From positions 1,206,179 to 1,270,178 of the forward strand of contig CP075367.1 in NCBI GenBank assembly GCA_019454165.1: DNA of 64,000 nucleotides, written 5' to 3'. Positions within the stretch are counted from its first letter, which is position 1; every line of letters starts with the position of its first letter. Made by a program: the position numbers and the translations under genes. The notes under the pieces were generated by a model. The model ran no database searches, was not told where the DNA came from, and saw only the letters and a list, made by a program, of their open reading frames with translations. Positions 33,603 to 41,187 of the stretch are shown here, piece by piece. Source of the DNA: Anaerolineales bacterium. Its GTDB lineage: Bacteria > Chloroflexota > Anaerolineae > Anaerolineales > UBA11579.

Positions 33603-34976
33603 ATGCCAAAACCTGTTGTAGCTATTGTGGGCCGCCCCAATGTGGGCAAGAGCGCCCTGTTTAATCGCCTGGCCGGGCAACGCCTGGCCGTAGTGGATGA
33701 TGTGCCTGGCACCACGCGTGACCGCCTGTACGCCGAATCCGAATGGGTCGGCACGCAGTTCCTGATCGTGGATACGGGCGGCATCGACCCCACCACGGTG
33801 ACCCGCGGCCGCGAGCCGCTCTCGATCGGCTCGGCCGAGTTCATCCAACAAATTCGCGAGCAGGCTCAGCAAGCCGTCAGCGATGCGGACCTGGTGATGT
33901 TCGTGGTGGATGTTGAAAGCGGCGTCACGCCGGCTGACCGCGAGGTGGCTGGCATCCTGCGCCGCAGCCAGCGCAAGCAGGGCGACCGCCTGTTGCCGCC
34001 GGTACTGCTGGTGGTCAACAAGGTCGACTCCGTACAGCGGCGTGACCACCTGGCCGAGTTCTACGAGTTGGGCATGGGCGAGCCGCATCCGGTATCCGCC
34101 GTGCACGGTTCTGGCACCGGCGACATGCTGGATGCGTTGGTAGCGGCGTTGCCTCCGCAGGTCGAAGACCCTGAGGAAGTGGATGCAGATTTATCCATCG
34201 CCATCGTCGGCAAACCCAATGCGGGCAAATCCACCCTGTTGAACGCGTTGGTGGGGGAGGAGCGCGCCATCGTTAGCGACATCCCGGGTACGACGCGCGA
34301 CACGGTGGACAGTTTTATCGACTACGAGGGCCAACGCATCAAGCTGATCGATACGGCCGGCTTACGCCGCCGCGGCAAGATCGAGCCGGGAGTTGAGAAG
34401 TACTCCGCCATCCGCACCGTGCGGGCGATCGAGCGGGCCGAAGTGGTGCTGCTGATGATCGACGCCACGACGGGCATCACCGCCCAGGATGCGCACATTG
34501 CCGGCTATGTACAGGATGCCTGGAAGAGCGCCGTCATCCTGGTGAACAAGTGGGATGCGGTGGACAAAGACACCTATAGCATGGAGCAGTACACTCGCAA
34601 TATTCGCTATGTGCTGAAGTTTATCGATTATGCTCCCATGATCTTTATCTCGGCCAAGACCGGGCAACGCGTCAAAGAGGTGCTGCCCATCGCGGCCACG
34701 GTCGGCGCGGAGCGCATGGTCAAGCTCAGCACTTCGCAGGTCAACCGCGTGCTGGAGGATGCGCAGGAGCGCCAGCCGGCGCCCAACCGCGCTGGCCGCA
34801 ACCTGCGCATCTACTATGGCACCCAAGTGCGCAGCGACCCGCCGACCTTTCTGCTGTATTGCAACGATCCTAAGCTGCTGCACTTCACCTATGAGCGCTA
34901 TCTGGAGAACCGCATTCGTGAAGCCTACGGCTTCCTGGGTACGCCGATCCGGATCGTGGCCAAGAAGCGCGAGTAG
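33603..34976 (+). CDS. der: Ribosome-assembly GTPase Der (EngA)
   Basis: A 457-residue double GTPase for 50S subunit assembly. Two G domains in tandem: [16 protein letters not shown] and NKVD in the first, and GKPNAGKSTLLN, DTAGLRRRGK and NKWD in the second, followed by the KH-like C-terminal domain. Length is normal (~440-460). It lies 12 nt after cdaR on the same strand and is closed by a terminator shared with the convergent gene. Confidence 0.96.
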   Translation: MPKPVVAIVGRPNVGKSALFNRLAGQRLAVVDDVPGTTRDRLYAESEWVGTQFLIVDTGGIDPTTVTRGREPLSIGSAEFIQQIREQAQQAVSDADLVMFVVDVESGVTPADREVAGILRRSQRKQGDRLLPPVLLVVNKVDSVQRRDHLAEFYELGMGEPHPVSAVHGSGTGDMLDALVAALPPQVEDPEEVDADLSIAIVGKPNAGKSTLLNALVGEERAIVSDIPGTTRDTVDSFIDYEGQRIKLIDTAGLRRRGKIEPGVEKYSAIRTVRAIERAEVVLLMIDATTGITAQDAHIAGYVQDAWKSAVILVNKWDAVDKDTYSMEQYTRNIRYVLKFIDYAPMIFISAKTGQRVKEVLPIAATVGAERMVKLSTSQVNRVLEDAQERQPAPNRAGRNLRIYYGTQVRSDPPTFLLYCNDPKLLHFTYERYLENRIREAYGFLGTPIRIVAKKRE

Positions 34977-35038
34977 GCAGCTTTCAGCTGTTTGGCGGTC
35001 AGCTCCACAAACCCGCTCAGGATGACAATACTTAATCA

Positions 35039-35073
35039 ACAGAAGGCCGCACGAAGTACGGCCTTCTGTTTTG
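35039..35073. terminator. Bidirectional terminator between der and the 35101 gene
   Basis: Arms acagaaggccg (35039-35049) and cggccttctgt (35059-35069) pair perfectly around a 9-nt loop and are followed by TTTT. It serves der on the plus strand and the convergent helical-protein gene on the minus strand. Confidence 0.88.
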
Positions 35074-35100
35074 CTGACTGCTGAAAGCTGACGCTAGCAG

Positions 35101-35556
35101 CTATTTGCCCGGCACGATCTTGGCCAGGCTGCTGGTTACGGCCTTCAGGTCGGCGGCGTGGGTCTTGAGCTTGTTCACATCGCCGGACTGCAGGCCGCTG
35201 CGCACTGAGTTCACCGTGGCCGAGGTCTTGGCCTCGTTGTCGATGATCATCTGGGTCCACTTCTCCAGGTTGATCAGCATGGTCTGAGCGTTCTTGGGCA
35301 CGATAGGCAGGTTCTTCACGATCGGCACGATCACATCGAGCACCTGGTTGGCGCTGCGGGCGTATTTGACCGCCACGCCGTGCAGGCTGCCAAAGGTGGT
35401 GGTCAGCTCCAGGGCAACTTCCTGGATCGTGTCGATCATCTGGGCATTCTCGCGCACGCTGCTGGAGATCTGGTCCAGCGAGGAGGACAGCTTGTTGGAG
35501 AATTTGACATAGCCGGTCTTGGAAGGCACGGCCTTGATGGGGCGGGGGTTGCGCAT
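35101..35556 (-). CDS. Helical protein of unknown function
   Basis: A 151-residue, mostly helical protein. The middle has long amphipathic stretches (LDQISSSVRENAQMIDTIQEV, and later MLINLEKWTQMIIDNEAKTS), and both ends are basic. It resembles coiled-coil or methyl-accepting signalling helices in spacing, but no family is recognised. There is no membrane helix or signal peptide. It stands alone, with the shared terminator downstream. Confidence 0.6.
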   Translation of the reverse strand: MRNPRPIKAVPSKTGYVKFSNKLSSSLDQISSSVRENAQMIDTIQEVALELTTTFGSLHGVAVKYARSANQVLDVIVPIVKNLPIVPKNAQTMLINLEKWTQMIIDNEAKTSATVNSVRSGLQSGDVNKLKTHAADLKAVTSSLAKIVPGK

Positions 35557-35671
35557 GGTGGCTCCTGTTTGTGGGGTTAAAATTGGCGGCAGTATAACAA
35601 CGTTGGCCTGTACGCCTGGGCTGAGCAGGTTAAGAATTGGTAAACATCCCCAGCCCGGGGCCGCGCGTGAC

Positions 35672-35677
35672 TATAAT
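35672..35677 (+). promoter_or_regulatory. TATAAT -10 box adjacent to the hemolysin III-like gene start
   Basis: TATAAT lies 5 nt before the GTG at 35683 and 8 nt before the in-frame ATG at 35686, which suggests a leaderless transcript. Confidence 0.5.
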
Positions 35678-35682
35678 TCGCA

Positions 35683-36351
35683 GTGATGAGCGTCAACATC
35701 CACGCCAACCGCTATACGCCCGCTGAGGAGTGGGCCAACAGCATCTCGCACGCCATCGGCATTGTGCTGTCGATCGCCGGGCTGGCGGTGCTGGCCAGCT
35801 TTGCCAGCCTGCTGGGTACGACCTGGCATATCGTCAGCTGCAGCATCTATGGCGCAACGCAGATCATGCTGTACACCACTTCGACGCTGTATCACAGCAT
35901 CCCCATCGAGCGCGTCAAAAAGCTGCTGCGCACGCTGGATCATTCGGCCATCTTCCTGTTGATCGCCGGGACTTATACGCCCTTCCTGCTGGTGAACCTG
36001 CGCGGCCCGTGGGGCTGGAGCCTGCTGGCCGTGGTGTGGGCGCTGGCGATCGCTGGCATCGCCCTGCAGGGTGTCATGCTCAAGCTGCCGCGCTGGGTCA
36101 ACGCCATCCCGTACATCGGTATGAGCTGGCTGGTGGTCGTCGCTATCCGCCCCATGCTGGAGAGCGTGGCGCCTGGTGGCCTGTGGCTGCTGGCGGCCGG
36201 CGGGCTGGCCTACATGGTAGGCGTGATCTTCTATGTATGGAAGAAGCTGCCATTCAACCACGCCATCTGGCACGGCTTTGTGTTGCTCGGCAGCGCCCTG
36301 CATTATTTTTCGATACTTTTCTATGTAATTCCGCTAGCTCAGGCTATCTAA
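35683..36351 (+). CDS. Hemolysin III (YqfA/PAQR) family membrane protein
   Basis: A 222-residue protein with seven membrane helices, of the hemolysin III/PAQR family. Conserved motifs: AEEWANSISHAIG near the start, STLYHSI, TLDHSAIFLLIAGTYTPF and the late NHAIWHGFVLLGSALHYFSI. The conserved His and Asp residues form a metal site in related receptors. The function in bacteria is uncertain; haemolysis is not implied. The start may be GTG 35683 or ATG 35686. A terminator follows directly. Confidence 0.9.
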   Translation: MMSVNIHANRYTPAEEWANSISHAIGIVLSIAGLAVLASFASLLGTTWHIVSCSIYGATQIMLYTTSTLYHSIPIERVKKLLRTLDHSAIFLLIAGTYTPFLLVNLRGPWGWSLLAVVWALAIAGIALQGVMLKLPRWVNAIPYIGMSWLVVVAIRPMLESVAPGGLWLLAAGGLAYMVGVIFYVWKKLPFNHAIWHGFVLLGSALHYFSILFYVIPLAQAI

Positions 36352-36354
36352 AGT

Positions 36355-36386
36355 AAAAAAAGCCCGCCATTCGGCGGGCTTTTTGT
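36355..36386. terminator. Terminator after hemolysin III-like gene
   Basis: The aaaagcccgcc/ggcgggcttttt stem with a short attc loop lies 4 nt past the stop. It also faces the small DUF1328 gene from the other strand. Confidence 0.88.
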
Positions 36387-36396
36387 TTGCTCGTGG

Positions 36397-36564
36397 CTAG
36401 GCCACCGGTGGGCGGCGCCCGAAGACGAGCGAGATAACGAACAGCACCAAAAAGACAACGAACAGGATCTGAGCGATGTCTGTTGCAGTACCGGCGATGC
36501 CGCCGAAGCCCAAGGCGCCGGCGATCAGGGCAACGATCAGAAAGGTCAGGGCCCAGTTAAGCAT
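36397..36564 (-). CDS. DUF1328 (YtjA-like) small membrane protein
   Basis: A 55-residue protein with two hydrophobic helices ([19 protein letters not shown] and [17 protein letters not shown]) around a short GTATDIAQ turn. This is the DUF1328/UPF0391 signature. The function is unknown; relatives respond to osmotic or general stress. A GGAGG site lies 4 nt upstream of the ATG at 36564. It is oriented toward the terminator of the preceding gene. Confidence 0.85.
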   Translation of the reverse strand: MLNWALTFLIVALIAGALGFGGIAGTATDIAQILFVVFLVLFVISLVFGRRPPVA

Positions 36565-36641
36565 AAATCCTCCATTTCTAGCTGGCCCGTGCCAACTAAT
36601 GCGGAGAACGGGTCTATGTCTGGCTAAGTTACCTTTGGGGC

Positions 36642-36670
36642 TTGACTCACATCTGGCTTTTAGTTATTCT
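36642..36670 (+). promoter_or_regulatory. Sigma-70-type promoter for the GntR regulator
   Basis: TTGACT (36642-36647), a 17-nt spacer and TATTCT (36665-36670). The predicted transcription start falls about 8 nt before the first atgttggaa repeat at 36685. Confidence 0.65.
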
Positions 36671-36683
36671 TATTCCAGTAGAA

Positions 36684-36705
36684 CATGTTGGAATATGTTG
36701 GAACA
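36684..36705. promoter_or_regulatory. Possible autoregulatory operator over the GntR start codon
   Basis: The unit atgttgga occurs twice exactly 10 bp apart (36685 and 36695), within gaacatgttggaatatgttggaac, whose outer gaac/gttc-type ends give partial dyad symmetry. One helical turn of spacing downstream of the predicted transcription start is typical of autorepression, but the regulator's recognition sequence is unknown. Confidence 0.4.
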
Positions 36706-37498
36706 GGAAACTAGACTCCAGAGCAGTGGCAAGCCGCTGTATGAGGCGATGGCCGACGAGCTGCGTGAGCAGATGCGTACCGGCCGCCTGCAGCCCGGCC
36801 AGCGCATCCCCTCCGAAAGCGAGCTATGCGAGCTGTACGGGGTGGGGCGCAACACCGTGCGCCACGCCATCGCCGACCTGACCGCCCAGGGCTATCTGCG
36901 CACGCTGCAGGGCGTCGGCAGCTTCGTCACCGAGCCACGCGTCAGCAAGACCGCCGAATACCTGCTGGGCTTCACCCAAGAGATGCAGATGCAGGGCCGC
37001 CAAGTTGGCAGCCGCGTGTTGGAAGCCAACCTGGTACCAGCTGATGCCTTCCTGGCGCGCCGGCTGCAGGTGCAGCTCGGCAGCCCGGTGGTATTTCTCA
37101 ACCGTCTGCGTTTCATGGACGGCGAGCCGACTGCGATCGAGCGCGCCTACTTGCCGCACGAGCTGTTCCCCGGCATCCTGGAGCACGACTTCTCCGCCAC
37201 CTCGCTGTATCAAGTATTGGCCGACGAATACGGCCAGCGTCCAGACCACGCCGAGCAGGAGATCGAAGCCAGCTTAGCCAGCGAACAAGTGGCCGAGCTG
37301 CTCGGCCTGCCGCAGCCGGCGGTGGTCTTCGTCTTCCACCGCGAAACCCGCACAGCGGATGGCCGCGTGATCGAATACGTCGACTCTGAAGTGCGCGCCG
37401 ACCATTTCCGTTTCTATGCCAATCTCAAGCTGCACGCCCCTGTGCAGGATTTTGGCTTTCGCCGCCTGCCGATCCCCGTTGGGGGCGGGAAGGGCTAG
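36695..37498 (+). CDS. GntR/HutC-family transcriptional regulator (UTRA domain) of the BMC locus
   Basis: A 267-residue regulator. The N-terminal winged helix (~15-80; PLYEAMADELREQM, PSESELCELYGVGRNTVRHA, GSFV) is followed by a UTRA effector domain (~95-255) with LNRLRFMDGEPTAIERAYLP and a terminal RADHFRF. UTRA domains commonly sense sugar phosphates or amino acids, which fits the enzymes encoded just downstream. The ATG at 36695 has no clear ribosome-binding site. The microcompartment operon begins 32 nt later, and the regulator probably controls it. Confidence 0.9.
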   Translation: MLEQETRLQSSGKPLYEAMADELREQMRTGRLQPGQRIPSESELCELYGVGRNTVRHAIADLTAQGYLRTLQGVGSFVTEPRVSKTAEYLLGFTQEMQMQGRQVGSRVLEANLVPADAFLARRLQVQLGSPVVFLNRLRFMDGEPTAIERAYLPHELFPGILEHDFSATSLYQVLADEYGQRPDHAEQEIEASLASEQVAELLGLPQPAVVFVFHRETRTADGRVIEYVDSEVRADHFRFYANLKLHAPVQDFGFRRLPIPVGGGKG

Positions 37499-37518
37499 CG
37501 CCACCCTGTGGCCCTGCC

Positions 37519-37524
37519 TATAAT
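37519..37524 (+). promoter_or_regulatory. TATAAT -10 box six nt before the rpiB-like ATG
   Basis: A consensus TATAAT ends 6 nt before the ATG at 37531, so the BMC operon probably has its own leaderless start in addition to read-through from the regulator gene. Confidence 0.6.
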
Positions 37525-37530
37525 CCACCT

Positions 37531-38109
37531 ATGGCCATCTCAGACGCCGAGATCCAGCAGATCGTGCAGCGCGTGACTGCCCAACTGGGCGGTGAGCGCT
37601 CGCCCGCAATGCAGAAGCCGCAAGACCCATCCAGCGGCCGCGTCGTAGCTGTAGGCGCTGACCATGGCGGCTACGCCATGAAAGAGGTGCTGGAGGAGCA
37701 TTTGAAGGCCAACGGCTACACCGTCATTGATTGCGGTACCAACAGCACCCAGGCGGTGGACTATCCCGACTTTGCCGAGGCGGTGGCCCGCAAAGTAGCC
37801 AGCGGCGAAGCCTGGCGCGGCATCATCGTGGATGGGGCCGGCATCGGCAGCTGCATGGCCGCCAACAAAGTGGGCGGCGTGCGCGCCGCTCTGTGCTACG
37901 ACTACGCCACGGCGGTCAACAGCCGTGAGCACAACGATGCGAACGTGCTGACCCTGGGCGCCGGCCTGATCGGCCTGGCGCTGGCCAAGCAGATCGCGGA
38001 TACCTGGCTGCGCACCGAGTTCGGTGGCGGCCGCCACGCCGGGCGCGTGGACAAGATTATGGCGATCGAGGAACGATCGGCAATTGAGGCAAACCATGGC
38101 ATACGATAG
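37531..38109 (+). CDS. rpiB: RpiB/LacAB-family sugar-phosphate isomerase with encapsulation peptide
   Basis: A 192-residue protein. Residues 1-~20 ([17 protein letters not shown]) form an amphipathic helix typical of BMC encapsulation peptides, joined by a Pro/Ser linker to an RpiB fold starting at [15 protein letters not shown]. RpiB interconverts ribose-5- and ribulose-5-phosphate. The substrate His region [14 protein letters not shown] and the C-terminal GGRH are present. The catalytic Cys of E. coli RpiB (in CGTG) is replaced by Asp101 (DGAGIGSC), so activity or substrate may differ. It overlaps deoC by 14 nt. Confidence 0.9.
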   Translation: MAISDAEIQQIVQRVTAQLGGERSPAMQKPQDPSSGRVVAVGADHGGYAMKEVLEEHLKANGYTVIDCGTNSTQAVDYPDFAEAVARKVASGEAWRGIIVDGAGIGSCMAANKVGGVRAALCYDYATAVNSREHNDANVLTLGAGLIGLALAKQIADTWLRTEFGGGRHAGRVDKIMAIEERSAIEANHGIR

Positions 38110-39034
38110 CGAACAAGTCCGCAAGATCGTGGAGATCGTCACGCGTGAGGTCTTGCACGCGCTGGCTGAGCAGGAGCACACGCACAGCCACGCCAATTGC
38201 GAGCACTGCACGCAGGAATGCGCCGATGGCATCTGCGTCAAGACTTGCTTTGATCGCGTCGGCCACGTCATCAGCGCTGGCGCCGAGCGCCTGACCTCTT
38301 CATTGGGCGGTATCCCGGATGACCCCAGCGTCGCCAAACTGATTGATCACACTTTGCTCAAGCCTGACGCCACGCCGGACCAGATCGCCCAGTTGTGCTA
38401 CGAGGCGCGCAAGTACGGCTTCGCCTCTGTGTGCGTCAACCCGGGCTACGTCAAGCTGTGCGCTGACCTGCTCAAGAACACGGATGTCAAAGTCTGCACG
38501 GTGATCGGCTTCCCGCTGGGCGCGGATGCGCCGGATGTCAAAGTCTTCGAGACCGAGACCGCCCTGCGCGACGGCGCCACTGAGATCGACATGGTTATCA
38601 ACATCGGCGCCCTCAAGGGGCGTGATTACACCCTGGTGGCGCGTGATATTGCCGGGGTGGTGCAGATCTCGCATGCCGCCGGCGTATTGGTGAAAGTCAT
38701 TATTGAAACCGCGCTGCTTGAAGAGGAAGAGAAAGTCACTGCTTGCCTGCTGGCCAAAGAAGCTGGGGCGGACTTTGTGAAGACTTCGACTGGCTTCTCC
38801 GGCGGTGGTGCTACCGCCGCCGACATTGCGCTGATGCGCCGCGTGGTCGGCCCGGATATGGGCGTCAAAGCCAGCGGCGGCGTGCGTGACTACGCCGATG
38901 CCAAGACCCTGGTGGACGCCGGCGCTACCCGCATCGGCGCCAGCGCAGGCGTCAAGATCGTGGCCGGCGAAAAAGAAATGAGCAGCACGCGCGTGAGCGT
39001 TGCTGCTGCTCCTGAACCGGCAAAGGCATATTGA
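38096..39034 (+). CDS. deoC: Deoxyribose-phosphate aldolase with encapsulation peptide and Cys/His-rich insert
   Basis: A 312-residue protein in three parts: an N-terminal amphipathic helix ([20 protein letters not shown], residues 4-23), a Cys/His-rich insert (28-51; Cys 35, 38, 42, 47, 51 and four His), and a complete DeoC domain from ~75. The domain splits 2-deoxyribose-5-phosphate into glyceraldehyde-3-phosphate and acetaldehyde. The Schiff-base Lys is in [12 protein letters not shown], and [14 protein letters not shown] is also conserved. Usual DeoC is ~220-250 residues, so the first ~75 are extra. The helix should target it to the shell. The insert could bind Zn or Fe-S. Confidence 0.93.
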   Translation: MAYDSEQVRKIVEIVTREVLHALAEQEHTHSHANCEHCTQECADGICVKTCFDRVGHVISAGAERLTSSLGGIPDDPSVAKLIDHTLLKPDATPDQIAQLCYEARKYGFASVCVNPGYVKLCADLLKNTDVKVCTVIGFPLGADAPDVKVFETETALRDGATEIDMVINIGALKGRDYTLVARDIAGVVQISHAAGVLVKVIIETALLEEEEKVTACLLAKEAGADFVKTSTGFSGGGATAADIALMRRVVGPDMGVKASGGVRDYADAKTLVDAGATRIGASAGVKIVAGEKEMSSTRVSVAAAPEPAKAY

Positions 39035-39035
39035 T

Positions 39036-39323
39036 ATGTTAATCGCAAAAGTCATCGGCACCACCGTCGCGACCATCAAGGATCCCAAGCTGGAAGGGCG
39101 CAAGCTGCTCATCTGCCGTGAGGCTGATGAGACCGGCAAGGCGACCGGCAAGCCCTATGTGGCCATCGATACGGTGGACGCCGGCGTGGGCGACCTGGTG
39201 CTCACCGCCCACGGCTCCAGCGGCCGCCAGACTGCTATCACCAAAGACACGCCGGTCGACGCGGTCATCATGGCCGTGATCGACTCGCTGCAGGTGGATG
39301 GGGCCAACACCTATAAGAAGTAA
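39036..39323 (+). CDS. BMC-P shell vertex protein (EutN/CcmL family), copy 1
   Basis: A 95-residue pentameric shell protein that caps the vertices of the microcompartment. The EutN/CcmL pattern is clear: MLIAKVIGTTVATIKDP, GRKLLICREAD, YVAIDTVDAGVGDLVL, and the closing AVIMAVIDSLQV. It begins 1 nt after the deoC stop and is followed by the aldehyde dehydrogenase after 2 nt. It is one of three BMC-P genes in the locus; the other two are at 43226 and 43547. Confidence 0.94.
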   Translation: MLIAKVIGTTVATIKDPKLEGRKLLICREADETGKATGKPYVAIDTVDAGVGDLVLTAHGSSGRQTAITKDTPVDAVIMAVIDSLQVDGANTYKK

Positions 39324-39325
39324 CC

Positions 39326-40798
39326 ATGGCTGATCTCGACAAAGACCTCCAGTCCATCCAGCAGGCCCGCCACATGGTGGAAGCCGCCTATGCCGCTCAC
39401 CGTATTTGGGCCACCGCCACGCAAGAGCAGGTGGACCGCGTGTGCCAGGCCATGGCGGATGCCGCTTACCAGGCTTCGGAACGCCTGGGGCGCATGGCCA
39501 GCGAGGAGACCGGCTACGGCGTACCCGAGCACAAGAAGCTCAAGAACGAATTCGCTTCGCGCCACGTCTGGGAGAGCATCAAGCACATCAAGACCGTGGG
39601 CGTTGTGCGGCACGACCCGCAGACCCGCGTCTATGAGATTGCCTGGCCCATGGGCGTGGTGGCGGCGCTGACCCCCAGCACCAATCCCACCTCCACCACC
39701 ATGAACAAGATCCTGATCTCGGTCAAGGCTCGCAACGGGGTGGTGGTGGCCCCACATCCGGCGGCGGTCAACTCCTGCGTCGAGACCGCCGCCCTCATGG
39801 CGCAGGCCGCTGTGGCGGCCGGCGCGCCCGAGGGGCTGGTCCAGTGCATGTCGCACATCAGCTTGCAGGGCACGAACGAGCTCATGAGCCACCGCCGCAC
39901 GGCGGTGATCCTGGCCACCGGCGGCAGCCCCATGGTGCGCGCCGCCCACTCGCAGGGCAAGCCGGCCTACGGCGTCGGCCCCGGCAATGTGCCAGTGTAT
40001 GTTGACCGCAGCGCGGATCTGGAGCGGGCCGCCCGTTACATCGTGGCCAGCAAGTCCTTCGATTATTCCGTCATCTGTGCCACCGAGCAGGCCGTCATCG
40101 CCGACCGGCCCATCGCGGCCCGCCTGCAGCAACTCATGGAGAACGAAGGCGCGTACTTCATGACCGAAGCGCAGACCCAGGCCATGCGCACCACGCTCTT
40201 CCACCCGGATGGCAGCATCAACACCGCCACTGTGGGCAAGTCACCCCAGGTGCTGGCGGGGTTGGCCGGCATCAGCATCCCCAGCCATGCGCGCATCCTG
40301 GTGGCCAAGCTGCGCAAGATCGGCCGCGAAGAGCCGCTCTCGCGCGAGAAGCTCACCACAGTCTTGGGCTGGTACGAGGTGGACGGCTGGGAGCAGGGCT
40401 GCGACCGCTGCATCGAGATGATCTTGTTCGGCGGGCGCGGCCACAGCGTCATTCTGCACACAGGTGACGACAAGATCGCCATGGCCTTTGGCCTGGAGAA
40501 GCCGGTCTTCCGCATTGGCGTCAACACCATGGGCACGCTGGGCACCATCGGCCTCACCACCAAGGTGATGCCTTCGCTGACCCTCGGCTCCGGCGGCATT
40601 GGCGGCGCCATTACGGGCGACAACATCACCGTCTATCACCTCTTCAATATCAAGCGCATGGCTTACGAAACCACGCCGCCGCCGGAAGCCGCCATGCGAC
40701 CGGGTAGCGTACCCTCCGGCCCGGTGAATGCACCGTCGGCCAACGAGATCGAAAAGATCGTCGCCGATGTAGTCAACGAGATTCTGCGTAACTCCTAA
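39326..40798 (+). CDS. CoA-acylating aldehyde dehydrogenase with C-terminal encapsulation peptide
   Basis: A 490-residue enzyme of the PduP/EutE type, oxidising an aldehyde (acetaldehyde expected here) to acyl-CoA with NAD+ and CoA. The catalytic Cys251 lies in YSVICATEQAV. Other conserved parts are TPSTNPTSTTMNK, VAPHPAAVNS and the late GSGGIGGAITGDN. The final ~20 residues (ANEIEKIVADVVNEILRN) form an amphipathic helix after a Pro-rich linker, an encapsulation peptide at the C-terminus instead of the N-terminus used by PduP. It is the second step after DeoC in the proposed pathway. Confidence 0.93.
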   Translation: MADLDKDLQSIQQARHMVEAAYAAHRIWATATQEQVDRVCQAMADAAYQASERLGRMASEETGYGVPEHKKLKNEFASRHVWESIKHIKTVGVVRHDPQTRVYEIAWPMGVVAALTPSTNPTSTTMNKILISVKARNGVVVAPHPAAVNSCVETAALMAQAAVAAGAPEGLVQCMSHISLQGTNELMSHRRTAVILATGGSPMVRAAHSQGKPAYGVGPGNVPVYVDRSADLERAARYIVASKSFDYSVICATEQAVIADRPIAARLQQLMENEGAYFMTEAQTQAMRTTLFHPDGSINTATVGKSPQVLAGLAGISIPSHARILVAKLRKIGREEPLSREKLTTVLGWYEVDGWEQGCDRCIEMILFGGRGHSVILHTGDDKIAMAFGLEKPVFRIGVNTMGTLGTIGLTTKVMPSLTLGSGGIGGAITGDNITVYHLFNIKRMAYETTPPPEAAMRPGSVPSGPVNAPSANEIEKIVADVVNEILRNS

Positions 40799-40852
40799 AC
40801 GGAGTGCGATATGAAATCAACCAAAAGGACAAGAGTTCCGAAGGAGAAAGAA

Positions 40853-41176
40853 ATGGCACAAGATTTGGGTTTGATCGCTTTGGGAATGGTGGAAACCCGC
40901 GGCCTGGTGGGCGCGGTGGAAGCCGCAGACGCTATGGTGAAGGCAGCCAACGTGGTGCTCATCGGTTCTGAGTACGTGGGCGGCGGCTATGTCACCGTAA
41001 TGGTGCGTGGCGATGTTGGCGCGGTCAAGGCCGCCACCGACGCCGGCGCCGCGGCTGCCAAGCGCATTGGCGAGCTGGTGTCCGTGCACGTGATCCCGCG
41101 CCCGCATGAGAACGTCGAGATGATCCTGCCGCAGCAGACCCGCGGCGCTCTGGGCGGCCGCTCCGGCGCTAAGTAG
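40853..41176 (+). CDS. BMC-H hexameric shell protein (PduA/EutM type)
   Basis: A 107-residue single BMC domain ([54 protein letters not shown] and a late [12 protein letters not shown]). It forms hexagonal shell tiles with a central pore for substrates. The ATG at 40853 has an aaggag site 8 nt upstream; an earlier in-frame ATG at 40811 adds a basic, non-conserved leader and is rejected. It is the only BMC-H gene in the locus, so the shell facets are probably mainly of one protein. Confidence 0.95.
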   Translation: MAQDLGLIALGMVETRGLVGAVEAADAMVKAANVVLIGSEYVGGGYVTVMVRGDVGAVKAATDAGAAAAKRIGELVSVHVIPRPHENVEMILPQQTRGALGGRSGAK

Positions 41177-41187
41177 TAGGCGCGCCG

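Noticed and set aside
35683..36351. True haemolysin toxin
   Set aside because: The family name is historical; the sequence is an ordinary seven-helix PAQR-like membrane protein.
40811..40852. Longer start for the BMC-H gene
   Set aside because: The added basic leader is not found in BMC-H proteins, and the AAGGAG site is placed for 40853.
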